From positions 1 to 64,000 of the forward strand of contig JAEZJK010000054.1 in NCBI GenBank assembly GCA_023415835.1: DNA of 64,000 bases. The letters run 5' to 3'. The notes beneath the pieces are model-generated. The model was not told where the DNA came from. It saw nothing but the letters and a program-made list of their open reading frames with translations, and ran no database searches. Both the position numbers and the translations under genes were made by a program. Positions within the stretch are counted from its first letter, which is position 1; every line of letters begins with the position of its first letter. Below, in pieces: positions 24,896-33,571 of the stretch. Source of the DNA: Bacillota bacterium. GTDB lineage: Bacteria; Bacillota; UBA4882; UBA8346.

Positions 24896-26032
24896 GTGTT
24901 AAAAAATAGGGTAATTAAGGGGATGCTAATCGGATTAGCAATTCTTGCCATAGTATGGATAATTAATTACTTTCGCGCAAACGAAGTTCAGGTGGGGACT
25001 GTTTTGCGGGGAGAAATAACCGAATATATCAAAATCCGCGGTAAGGTGGAGTTGGACCGGAAAGAAAAGGTTTGTAGTAAATGGCCGGGTGTGGTTGGAA
25101 ATGTTTTGGTAAAGGAAGGCAGTACGGTAGGACCGGATACTGCTTTATTAATCCTGGAAGTTTTAAACCCGGGAAATGCCTCCTCTGAATTGGAAAAGGC
25201 CCGAATTGCAGCCAAAGCTGCCCTGGAGGACCATAGTTATCAAAAAGAAAAGTTGGGGAAATATCGTCAGCTTTATCGGGATGGAATAGTTTCCGAGGAA
25301 GTAGTTAAGGATCAGGAAATGCTGGTAATTGCTGCGGAGAGGGCTCAGATCGAGGCAGAACAACAGTACAAAATTGTGGCTGATAATTATTTGTTCACTG
25401 GTAAACAAGAAACAGGGGCAATTAAGGAAAACAACGGATTGATGAGAGTTTATGCCGGTACTAAAGGAAGAGTATTGACAAAGTATATCGAAAATGGGAC
25501 CCAAGTCGTGCCGGGAACACCTTTGTTTGAAATAGGAGACGAGGATTCGGATTATTATGTAAGGGTAGATGTATTGACCGATGATGCTGTGAAATTAAAG
25601 CTGGGGCAGAGGGCGGTCCTTACCGGAAAAGCGCTGGATGATATGGAAGTACAAGGCTGGGTTAATTTCATCGCTCCTAAGGCTGAAACGGTCCTTTCAT
25701 CCCTTGGGGTAGAACAACAACGGGTAGAAGTTAGAATCGAATATGCCTATCAGAAGTATCCTCTCAAACTTGGGTATGGGGTTGATGTAAAATTAATTAC
25801 CGCCTCGGAACCGAATACTCTTTATGCACCTGAAAAAGCTGTGTTTGAAAAGAATGGCTGTGACTATGTTTTTGCAATTAAAGACAATAAACTTAAATTA
25901 CAACCAATACGCGCCGGTATTGAAAATGATGATTTTATCCAAATCCGCGGCGGCTTGCAAGAGGGGGACAAAATAGTGGCCGATCCTGATAATAGTTTAA
26001 AACCCGGAATAAAAGTAAAAGTTGGGATTTAA
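24896..26032 (+). CDS. HlyD/MacA-type efflux adaptor (membrane fusion protein)
   Basis: About 378 residues. An N-terminal membrane anchor (MLIGLAILAIVWIINYF) is followed by a biotinyl-lipoyl-like half-motif, a helical hairpin rich in Glu/Ala (~residues 95-170), the second lipoyl half (VYAGTKGRVLTKYIENGTQV) and a beta-barrel domain. It is the third part of the ATPase-permease-adaptor exporter. GTG 24896 is chosen by SD spacing (GAGG plus eight bases); GTG 24875 overlaps the permease end. Confidence 0.92.
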   Translation: MLKNRVIKGMLIGLAILAIVWIINYFRANEVQVGTVLRGEITEYIKIRGKVELDRKEKVCSKWPGVVGNVLVKEGSTVGPDTALLILEVLNPGNASSELEKARIAAKAALEDHSYQKEKLGKYRQLYRDGIVSEEVVKDQEMLVIAAERAQIEAEQQYKIVADNYLFTGKQETGAIKENNGLMRVYAGTKGRVLTKYIENGTQVVPGTPLFEIGDEDSDYYVRVDVLTDDAVKLKLGQRAVLTGKALDDMEVQGWVNFIAPKAETVLSSLGVEQQRVEVRIEYAYQKYPLKLGYGVDVKLITASEPNTLYAPEKAVFEKNGCDYVFAIKDNKLKLQPIRAGIENDDFIQIRGGLQEGDKIVADPDNSLKPGIKVKVGI

Positions 26033-26131
26033 CGGTAAACGTTGATCGCTTAAACTTTTAAATGTAACTACCGATAATAAAATTAATGTTAATTCGAAGA
26101 TAATGCTTCGAACAATGGAGGAGTGGTTTGA

Positions 26132-27223
26132 ATGGATTCATTTTCAGTTGTCTCACGAAAAACGCAGCCCATAGTCAATAAGTTAAATTTCATCAAACCG
26201 GTTTGGTTGAGTTATATGGCATTAATTATAACTATCGGAGCCGCCGGTTGTTACATTTTGAGCTTTTCAAACCCGGTATTGTTGCTAGCGGCGGTTTGTT
26301 TATTATTGGCTAGGTTGTTATTGAATAATTTAGAAGAAGCTTTAGTCAACTTTGGGAGCCAACTCCCGATGAAAGATCAGATTACCCGGGTTGTGCCGGA
26401 TATTTACGCCGATGCTATTTTGCTGTTTGGTATCGGATTATCCCGGTTTTGCCATCCTATATACGCTATGCTTGGATTGGTATCGATTTTTGTGATCAAC
26501 ATCAGCGGGATTTTGGGGAAAGCGATCGGTGTTGAACTCCAACGCCAGGGGCCGTTGGGGAAAAATTCTAGTTTAATTTTGATACTTATTTTTACACTAT
26601 TGCAATATTTTCAGCATAACGCGGTAATCTTCGGGTATCAGCTGACTGTTTTGGAATGGCTTTTAATTATCTTTTTTGTATTGGGACAAATCACGGTATT
26701 TAACCGTTTGCGAGGTACTTTCCATCAGATTTACAAATTGGAATGGATGAACGGGGAAAAGTATCAGGAAATTAAGGAGAAAATATTGGTGGTTTATGAT
26801 TCCCAGACCGGGAATACCGAAAAGGTCGCCGAGGAAATTTCCCATTGCTTAAACTCGGGCATCCGTAAGATCGAAGAAGTCGGAAATTTGAAAGAACGGG
26901 ACTATGGCTTGGTAATCATCGGATCACCTAATATCAACTCATTACCGTCATTAAAAGTGACTAACTTTTTAAAAGAGCACCCGGATATTAAAAAATATGC
27001 GGTCTTCATTACTTATGCCGTTCCGGTATGGGGCTGGCTCTCCACCAGGATATGTTTTGCATATTTTAAAAAAGCTCTAAAACAAAAACCTCTAGCCGTA
27101 TTCGCCTGTAAGGCCTCTAATCCTAAATCCCAACTCTATCAGGGGCATCCCAATGAGAATGATTTGCTGAAAGGGTTTTTATTCGGCACTAGGATTGCCA
27201 AGTCACTCATAACTAAAAAGTAA
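26132..27223 (+). CDS. Fusion of CDP-alcohol-transferase-like membrane domain and flavodoxin domain
   Basis: 363 residues. Residues 25-205 hold about six membrane segments, with NNLEEALVNFGSQLP...VVPDIYADA placed where CDP-alcohol phosphatidyltransferases have DG-x2-AR...G-x3-D-x3-D. Here the last D-x3-D is kept (DIYAD) but the first Asp-Gly is Glu-Glu. Residues ~215-363 form a flavodoxin domain with the FMN phosphate loop YDSQTGNTEKVAEEI. The SD is GGAGG. The enzyme activity of the membrane half is doubtful; a membrane-tethered flavodoxin is the safer reading. It is transcribed alone and ends in a terminator. Confidence 0.8.
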   Translation: MDSFSVVSRKTQPIVNKLNFIKPVWLSYMALIITIGAAGCYILSFSNPVLLLAAVCLLLARLLLNNLEEALVNFGSQLPMKDQITRVVPDIYADAILLFGIGLSRFCHPIYAMLGLVSIFVINISGILGKAIGVELQRQGPLGKNSSLILILIFTLLQYFQHNAVIFGYQLTVLEWLLIIFFVLGQITVFNRLRGTFHQIYKLEWMNGEKYQEIKEKILVVYDSQTGNTEKVAEEISHCLNSGIRKIEEVGNLKERDYGLVIIGSPNINSLPSLKVTNFLKEHPDIKKYAVFITYAVPVWGWLSTRICFAYFKKALKQKPLAVFACKASNPKSQLYQGHPNENDLLKGFLFGTRIAKSLITKK

Positions 27224-27331
27224 AGGGTATGTGGCAAGAGTTATGGAATTGAATAACACACATGTGTAATTGTAATCCCCGATATTGAACGGTTTGATTT
27301 AAAAATTGATTGGCTCAATTTTAAGCGGTGG

Positions 27332-27376
27332 AGTGGCTGTCCGAAAAGGATACTTTTTAGATAGCCACTTTTTTAC
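27332..27376 (+). terminator. Terminator of the flavodoxin-fusion gene
   Basis: AGTGGCTGTC (27332-27341) pairs with GATAGCCACT (27360-27369; one G-T pair), followed by TTTTTTA. Confidence 0.75.
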
Positions 27377-27596
27377 ATTCTATAATGCAAAGTAATTTTG
27401 GTATCATAGCTGAATTAAAAAAAATCTTTGAAGCGGCTGCCATTCTTGGCGGCCTTCAATTTAGGGCGTGTCCGGCTTCACATAGGGTTACCGTTTCGGA
27501 CGCGAGGATTCGAGAATCTTTAAGGACCGGAATTAAAATTATTTTCGCCTCACCCCTGACGTGACTTTGAGTGGTTGATTTTACGTGGTTGCCGCT

Positions 27597-27640
27597 CCCC
27601 TCTCCATGCAAATAGGCGTTTTCGGATGCTTGGAGAGGGG
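27597..27640. repeat. Dispersed hairpin repeat, copy A
   Basis: CCCCTCTCCATGC (27597-27609) pairs with 27628-27640 (one mismatch) around an 18-base loop. On the minus strand, its flank (ACCCACATTTCCATACTT) resembles the flank of another hairpin at 60545-60588, so the two appear to be copies of one repeat family. Confidence 0.55.
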
Positions 27641-27762
27641 AAGTATGGAAATGTGGGTTTTTCAATTTTTTCCATCTATAGGTTTATACTCATGAATGAC
27701 TCGGGCTTTGCGCTATTGTGTCCGGGGAAACAGTAAGGATTGATAATTGCTTGTTTATTTTT

Positions 27763-27892
27763 AAATTCCTTGGCTTAATCTACAAATTCCTCTGGTGAAA
27801 TTTCAAAATTTCACTGGCTAAATTTTAAAATTCCTTGGCTTAATCTGAAAATTTCTCTAGTGAAATTTCAAAATTCCTTTGGCTAAATTTGG
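27763..27892 (+). repeat. Two tandem copies of a 65-base repeat
   Basis: Unit 1 (27763-27827) and unit 2 (27828-27892) both start AAATTCCTTGGCTTAATCT and share GTGAAATTTCAAAATT. Within each unit a shorter motif (AAATTTC or AAATTCC, then CTGGCTAA or GTGAAA) recurs about every 20-24 bases. No frame crosses it well. Confidence 0.8.
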
Positions 27893-28182
27893 GACGGGGG
27901 GGTAGCCGGCCTAAAAAGATAGTCGTCCACGTGAAAAACCTATGCATATCTTGTGGCATTTTGTCGCGCCATTTAGATATTAAAACTACCCCTTTAGGTT
28001 TTTACAACTTAAGAGTTGCAATTTTATTATCATAGCCCACCGTTAATAAAGGACAATAGCACAATTTTCATAAAATTGGCTCAGCCTATTTAGCCATATC
28101 AGCGAAATGCACATATGATGATATCACGAAGACAGAATCATTTAGCAGCCCGATGTTATGTCTAATTTAAGAGGTGGAATTT

Positions 28183-28653
28183 ATGGAAGAAGGTTACACT
28201 GACAATCCGTATGATGAGATTTATTTAGAGCAAGAGTGCATACTCGAATATGGCGACAATGTGGAAACCTTAGCGGGTGATTTCGGCGTGTCAGTCGATG
28301 AGATTCTTGATCTTAACCCCGATTTACCGGGAGACATTCTCCCAACTCAAGTCCGGGTTCCTCGCCGAGTGCCGTTTTGCAGGTTTGGGACACTTTTTAC
28401 CATAAGGAGAGGTGATACTGCGTTCGAACTTGCCAGGTTATTTGGCATATCAGTTTTTGAAATAGAACAAGCAAATCCTCAGTTAAATATCCGTTTTTTA
28501 CGGCCCGGCACAATTATTTGTATACCACGTAGAAGGGTAAGGCCAGCTCCTCCAAGGCCGATTCCTCCAAGGCCTGGACCCGGAAGGCCTGGAGGACCCG
28601 GAAGGCCTGGAGGACCTGGAATGCCCGGAGGTCCTGGTCCCGGAAGGCCATAA
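28183..28653 (+). CDS. Protein with two LysM domains and a Pro/Gly-rich tail
   Basis: 156 residues. Two LysM-like modules bind peptidoglycan-type glycans: about residues 15-58 (EYGDNVETLAGDFGVSVDEI) and 65-115 (TIRRGDTAFELARLFGISVFEI...PGTIICIP). The last ~40 residues are Pro, Gly and Arg only, with GPGRPGGPGRPGG repeats. There is no signal peptide, as in several spore-coat and morphogenetic LysM proteins (SafA type), so a spore-coat role is plausible. ATG 28183 is chosen over GTG 28174 by spacing to AAGAGGTGG. Confidence 0.85.
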   Translation: MEEGYTDNPYDEIYLEQECILEYGDNVETLAGDFGVSVDEILDLNPDLPGDILPTQVRVPRRVPFCRFGTLFTIRRGDTAFELARLFGISVFEIEQANPQLNIRFLRPGTIICIPRRRVRPAPPRPIPPRPGPGRPGGPGRPGGPGMPGGPGPGRP

Positions 28654-28795
28654 CCAAAATTATCGGATCAATATAGAAGCGCTAATGTCTAAAGGCCTCT
28701 GCCCAGTAATTGGTCAGGGGCCTGATTTTATCTTGCGATAAAGGTAAGCGTAATCTCCGATTAATTCGGTAACCTAATACTTAAGCCCTTGAATA

Positions 28796-30562
28796 TCAAT
28801 AGACGCCTAAAGCCTTCAAAAGATTCGAGTCCGGAGTGATAATGGCGGTCTTGAAGTTATCGTAAATCACAAATCCGGGTTTGGATCCGGGCGGCTTTTT
28901 CACATATTTTCTTTGAGTATAATCCACCGGTACTTTGGAGGACTCCCGGGCTTTTGAAAAGTAAACCGCAAGTTGGCAAGCGAAATTCAAGGTTTCGTCA
29001 TCCACTGAGATTCCGGGCTTCGGACGGAGAATTACATGGGAACCGGGGATTTTTTGAGTGTGGAACCACCAGTCGGATGGATCGGCAATTTTAAAGGTGA
29101 GCCTATCATTTTGAAGATTATTTCTCCCTACCAACAGGAGATGCCCTGTTGGGGTAGAAAATTGCCTCGGTTCCGTCGGGGCTTCTTTCTTTTTTGAGGG
29201 ATTAGCCTTTTTAATTGGCTTGTTATCAGCCAAGTCCCATTCTTCCTGGATAAGTTTTAAGTCAGTAGGGTTGGCGGCGTTGAGGACCATAGCCTCGATG
29301 CTTTCCAGGTAGTCAAGGCTCTCTTTGGTTTTTGCCAATTGGGTGGCGATGGCCAGTTGTCCTTTTTTAGCCTTATGATACTTTTTAAAGTAGTGTTGAG
29401 CATTTTCCCAGACTGAGAGAGCCGGGTTGAGCGATATTTCAATTTCCGAATTGTCCGGATCATAATGATTGATTAAGTGAGCAAATTTGCTTCCTTTTTG
29501 AATTTGGGAGCCGTAAGCGGTTAGTAATTCCCCCAGGATTCGCCAGTCATCGCCCTGTTCGGCCTGGGCCGCTTCTTGTTCCTGCTTGCCTAGTTTGGTT
29601 CTGGCCTTATCCAGAGACACGCCAACCTTTTTCAACCAATTATTTTTTAGCTCTAAAAAGCGTTCGGCTTCTTGCCTACCGACAAAAACCTCGGCAACGG
29701 CACGGTTAATCGAAGGGACAGCCTTGGCGATCAGGCCTCTTTCCGGGTGATGAATGGATAAAGCGGAACAGTCCACCGGTTTCCCTTCGGGGGTGTAGAG
29801 ACAACACGGTTCAAAATTGCCATTCTTTATGGAATCCGCCCAATGTTGGAAAGATTCATAGAGCTTAACAATATCAATTTCTGAGTATTGGTTGCAGGAA
29901 AATTCCGGATTTAAACCGGCGTTTGCGATTATTTCATTAGCCATAGGTGTGGAAAGGCCATACCAGTGTCTCAGTAAAAATTTGGCAGGCGTGACATCCG
30001 GCGGGACTTGGGCAGCTAAGACCATAAAATCGGCGCGGCTGACGGTTACCGGCTGCCAACGCCCTCCGGTGGAAGGAAATTCATATTTGACATCAGTGGC
30101 AAGCTCCCTTTCACGCGATTGGGGACTGCCGCTTTTACGCCAAAGATCAATAATGGTTCCGATCTCGTCCGTTATAATTAAATTCGAACTTTTCCCGGTG
30201 AGCTCAAGATAAATTTCTTTCCTAGTCAGTCCAATCTGTTCCTGATAAACTTCAAAGGTTAGCCGGATGATTCTTTCAAAAGGGACCGAAGCCACATTTA
30301 TCAATTTAGAACCGCTGAAATGCTTGCGTAGTATCGTACAAAAGGGAGTAATATTAGCGGGGTTATCGATTGCGCCTTCAAAAAGATGGAGCCGGGCATA
30401 ACGAGAGTGGAGCGAGAACAAAAGCTGAAATGAATGGCCCATTCCATAACAAGACCAAATGAATTCTTCGGGATACGGTTGATAGATCCGATCGGCTTTG
30501 ACCGGGAGAAGGGCATTTATCTCGGCGGCAACAGCGGCAAATAAAGGCGCGTCCAGCGGCAT
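28796..30562 (-). CDS. rqcH: RqcH / NFACT-family ribosome quality-control protein
   Basis: 588 residues. The NFACT-N domain starts MPLDAPLFAAVAAEINALLP and includes ITPFCTILRKHFSG. A helix-hairpin-helix part and a coiled coil (~residues 280-420) follow. The NFACT-R domain has LLVGRNNLQNDRLTFKIADPSDWWFHTQKIPGSHVILR. The protein binds stalled 50S subunits and recruits tRNA-Ala for alanine tailing; it was formerly called a fibronectin-binding protein. The ATG lies behind GGAGG on the minus strand. It is divergent from the Ca2+ ATPase gene. Confidence 0.95.
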   Translation of the reverse strand: MPLDAPLFAAVAAEINALLPVKADRIYQPYPEEFIWSCYGMGHSFQLLFSLHSRYARLHLFEGAIDNPANITPFCTILRKHFSGSKLINVASVPFERIIRLTFEVYQEQIGLTRKEIYLELTGKSSNLIITDEIGTIIDLWRKSGSPQSRERELATDVKYEFPSTGGRWQPVTVSRADFMVLAAQVPPDVTPAKFLLRHWYGLSTPMANEIIANAGLNPEFSCNQYSEIDIVKLYESFQHWADSIKNGNFEPCCLYTPEGKPVDCSALSIHHPERGLIAKAVPSINRAVAEVFVGRQEAERFLELKNNWLKKVGVSLDKARTKLGKQEQEAAQAEQGDDWRILGELLTAYGSQIQKGSKFAHLINHYDPDNSEIEISLNPALSVWENAQHYFKKYHKAKKGQLAIATQLAKTKESLDYLESIEAMVLNAANPTDLKLIQEEWDLADNKPIKKANPSKKKEAPTEPRQFSTPTGHLLLVGRNNLQNDRLTFKIADPSDWWFHTQKIPGSHVILRPKPGISVDDETLNFACQLAVYFSKARESSKVPVDYTQRKYVKKPPGSKPGFVIYDNFKTAIITPDSNLLKALGVY

Positions 30563-30729
30563 GGCAATCCTCCATGACTATTATAGTATTCAATGCGGTG
30601 AGGCTCCTAGTCTATTGTATCCATCAGTTTTCCCAACGTCAACATTTTTCCCCTCCATTGGTCTGTTAGTTTTTACCCATACATAAGATTGTATAGATGA
30701 GGAGAGTTAAAATATTACTTCAGCAACAA

Positions 30730-30772
30730 TTGTGCTACACCCTGCGTGGATGCCACGCAGGGTGTAGCACAA
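30730..30772. repeat. Perfect 20-bp hairpin between divergent genes
   Basis: Positions 30730-30749 are exactly complementary to 30753-30772 with an ATG loop. The stem is GC-rich at its tip (CCCTGCGTGG/CCACGCAGGG). No T-run follows on either strand. It sits 45 bases before the ATPase start and could act in its mRNA leader, block readthrough, or be a mobile palindrome. Confidence 0.75.
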
Positions 30773-30817
30773 AAGCGACAGTAATACTTTAATCCTCCCT
30801 GAACTGGAGGTCCAAAG

Positions 30818-33544
30818 ATGAACAACTGGTTTAATTACAGTCCGGAACAGGTGGGTAAGGCGTTATCAACTAATCTGCAACAGGGCTTGACCTCATCTGA
30901 AGCAAGCAGGCGGTTGGAGGAGGTGGGCCGTAACCAACTCAACGCTGCCCGAAAAATCTCGCCCTGGCGAATTTTTTTGGATCAATTTACCGATTTTATG
31001 GTCCTGGTTTTAATCGGGGCTGCGCTTGTCTCCGGCATGTTGGGTGAAAAAGAGGATGCGTTGACGATTATTGCAATAATTATTTTAAATGCGATACTCG
31101 GCTTTTTCCAGGAATATCGGGCTGAAAAATCTTTGGAAGCCCTTAAAGAATTGACCGCGCCTTTGGCTCATGTCTGGCGGGACGGAAAAGTCCAAAGAAT
31201 CTCCGCGAAAGAATTGGTACCCGGCGATATCATGGTTTTAGAAAGTGGGGATCGGGTATCGGCCGATGGGCGGGTTGTGGAGCAAGTTGATTTAGAAGTA
31301 AACGAAGCCACCTTGACCGGGGAATCGATGGCTCTAACCAAAATAAAAGAGTCCTTACCAGAAGCCAATCCGGTCCTGGGCGATCAGCGGAACATGGTTT
31401 TTGCCGGAACGGTTGTCACCAGCGGCCGGGGTAAGGCCGTAGTGTCCGCAACCGGAATGAAGACAGAGATCGGCAAAATAGCCGGAATGATTAGCCAAGT
31501 CGAGGATGAAGCCACTCCGCTTCAAAAACGGTTGGAGCAATTAGGCCAATGGTTGGTCGTGATTTGTCTCGGGGTCTGCGCTATGGTAGGGACTATGGGA
31601 GTACTGCGCGGGGAAGAACCCCGGCAAATGTTTTTAGCTGCCGTCAGTCTGGCGGTGGCTGCCATTCCAGAAGGGTTACCGGCAATTGTCACTATTTCGC
31701 TGGCCATTGGGGTTCAAAAGATGATTAAACGGAAAGCTATCATCAGAAAGTTACCGGCGGTAGAAACTCTCGGCTGTGCGACAGTTATTTGTTCCGATAA
31801 AACCGGGACCTTGACCCAGAATAAATTGACTGTCACCAAAACTTGGGCCGGGCAGAAAGAATATGTCGTAAATAGAATAAATGGCCAAGTAAATAATACC
31901 AAACTTCCGGCTGAAATTGAACGGCTGTTGGAGATCGGGACTTTGTGCAATAACGCCCAGTTGGAAGAGGAAGGAAAGGGAAAAAACTTTGAATATAAAG
32001 TTATCGGCGATCCAACAGAGGGTGCGATTTTAGCCGCAGCAGCCTCTTATGGCATCCTTAACAAAGATCTGCAAAAAAAGTTCCGGCGCGAAGGGGAAAT
32101 ACCATTCAGCTCAGAACGGAAACGGATGGGGGTCTGGGTCGAAAATGCGGATGGTAAGTGTTGGTTAATGGTAAAAGGCGCTGCAGATGTTATCCTAGAA
32201 CGCTCCACCCTTTTTTTAAACGGTGAAACAGTAATCGTACTTGAGCCGCAAATGAAATTGAGAATCAAGCAGCAAATTGAGGCCTGGGGCGCTGAAGCCT
32301 TAAGAGTACTGGCTTTTGCCTATCGTCCGGCTGTTCCGGGGGAAGGTAAGAGGACAGCCAAGAATGACCCGGAGCAAGGATTAATATTTACGGGTTTAAT
32401 GGGAATGACCGATCCGCCACGGCCTGAGTCCAGACATGCAATTGAAAAATCAAGGCAGGCCGGGATCGGAGTCAAGATGATCACCGGGGATTATCCCCGT
32501 ACTGCGGCAGCTATTGGCAAACAAATCTCATTGTTAAGGCCGCGGGGGAAAATCATTACCGGAGCAGAACTCGATCAACTCTCCGAACAGGAACTGGCGG
32601 AAGCAATCAGTGATATTGACGTTTTTGCCCGGGTCTCCCCGCATCATAAATTGAGAGTGGTTAAGGCTTTAAAGCGCAACGGAGAAGTTGTGGCCATGAC
32701 CGGAGATGGCGTTAACGACGCCCCGGCCATTAAAGAATCGGATATTGGAGTGGCAATGGGAATAACCGGTACGGACGTTACCAAGGAAGCCTCATCAATG
32801 GTTATCGCCGATGATAATTTTGCAACCATAGTAGCGGCGGTGGAAGAAGGGCGGACTATCTATGATAATATCCGAAAATTCATTCGTTACTTACTAAGCT
32901 GTAATATGGGGGAAATCTTGACTATGTTTGGCGGAATATTGTTGGGCCTGCCGTTTCCGCTGTTATCGATCCAAATATTATGGGTAAATTTAGTGACAGA
33001 CGGTTTGCCGGCGATCGCTTTAGGAATGGATCCCGCCGAACCGGGGAACATGTCCAGGCCTCCCCGGCCGCCGCAAGAAGGGATTTTTAGCCAAGGATTG
33101 GGATGGAAAATTATTTTACAAGGATTTTTAATTGGTATTGCCACCCTAGCGGTCTATCTAATTCAGCTGCGGGGAGGGGGCAATTTAGCGACGGCCAGGA
33201 CGGCGGCATTTACCACTTTGGTTTTTGCCCAGTTATGCTTCGTTTTTCAGTGCCGTTCCGAACGCCGCAGCCTGTTAGAGAATAATCCCTTTCAAAACCT
33301 GTATTTGGTAGGGGCGGTACTTATCTCCACACTCATGCAAATTGGAGTGGTTTATCTGCCTTGGTTGCAAAAAATCTTTTACACCACCTCCTTGAGAGGA
33401 AGCGATTGGTTTTTAATATTATTAGCTGCCAGTTTAGCAACGTTTTGCGGTGATCTGTTTTTTAAGTTTCGGAAAGTTATCCGGAAACATTTGGCTATCT
33501 TTCATTGGAATACGAATAGGGCCGGGAGCGTGGTGGTAAAATAG
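30818..33544 (+). CDS. P-type Ca2+-transporting ATPase (P2A, PacL/SERCA-like)
   Basis: 908 residues. The cation-ATPase N-terminal domain (1-65), actuator TLTGES, phosphorylation site CSDKTGTLTQNK (~residue 327) and hinge TGDGVNDAPAIKESDIG are present. In the membrane, PEGLPAI (M4), CNMGEIL (M5) and NLVTDGLPAIALGMDP (M6) keep the Ca2+ ligands known from SERCA (Glu in M4, Asn/Glu in M5, Asn/Thr/Asp in M6), so Ca2+ export is the best guess. SD CTGGAGG. Monocistronic with possible coupling to DUF2953/GerW genes downstream. Confidence 0.95.
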   Translation: MNNWFNYSPEQVGKALSTNLQQGLTSSEASRRLEEVGRNQLNAARKISPWRIFLDQFTDFMVLVLIGAALVSGMLGEKEDALTIIAIIILNAILGFFQEYRAEKSLEALKELTAPLAHVWRDGKVQRISAKELVPGDIMVLESGDRVSADGRVVEQVDLEVNEATLTGESMALTKIKESLPEANPVLGDQRNMVFAGTVVTSGRGKAVVSATGMKTEIGKIAGMISQVEDEATPLQKRLEQLGQWLVVICLGVCAMVGTMGVLRGEEPRQMFLAAVSLAVAAIPEGLPAIVTISLAIGVQKMIKRKAIIRKLPAVETLGCATVICSDKTGTLTQNKLTVTKTWAGQKEYVVNRINGQVNNTKLPAEIERLLEIGTLCNNAQLEEEGKGKNFEYKVIGDPTEGAILAAAASYGILNKDLQKKFRREGEIPFSSERKRMGVWVENADGKCWLMVKGAADVILERSTLFLNGETVIVLEPQMKLRIKQQIEAWGAEALRVLAFAYRPAVPGEGKRTAKNDPEQGLIFTGLMGMTDPPRPESRHAIEKSRQAGIGVKMITGDYPRTAAAIGKQISLLRPRGKIITGAELDQLSEQELAEAISDIDVFARVSPHHKLRVVKALKRNGEVVAMTGDGVNDAPAIKESDIGVAMGITGTDVTKEASSMVIADDNFATIVAAVEEGRTIYDNIRKFIRYLLSCNMGEILTMFGGILLGLPFPLLSIQILWVNLVTDGLPAIALGMDPAEPGNMSRPPRPPQEGIFSQGLGWKIILQGFLIGIATLAVYLIQLRGGGNLATARTAAFTTLVFAQLCFVFQCRSERRSLLENNPFQNLYLVGAVLISTLMQIGVVYLPWLQKIFYTTSLRGSDWFLILLAASLATFCGDLFFKFRKVIRKHLAIFHWNTNRAGSVVVK

Positions 33545-33571
33545 GCATAAACTGGCGACCGGGGTGGCTTA

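Larger units (their letters stand above)
27224..28182 (+). other. Gene-free repeat-rich stretch of ~960 bases
   Basis: No credible gene is seen on either strand; the one 69-codon minus-strand frame (27456-27665) lies over a hairpin repeat. The stretch holds a terminator (27332-27376), a dispersed hairpin (27597-27640), a 65-base tandem repeat (27763-27892) and AT-rich DNA up to the SD of the LysM gene. Confidence 0.7.

Noticed and set aside
27456..27665. 69-codon minus-strand frame
   Set aside because: It runs through a hairpin repeat and has no SD; the related frame at 60436-60699 is equally an artefact of the same repeat.
27763..27892. CRISPR-like array
   Set aside because: Only two adjoining 65-base units with no unique spacers between them and no cas genes in the window.
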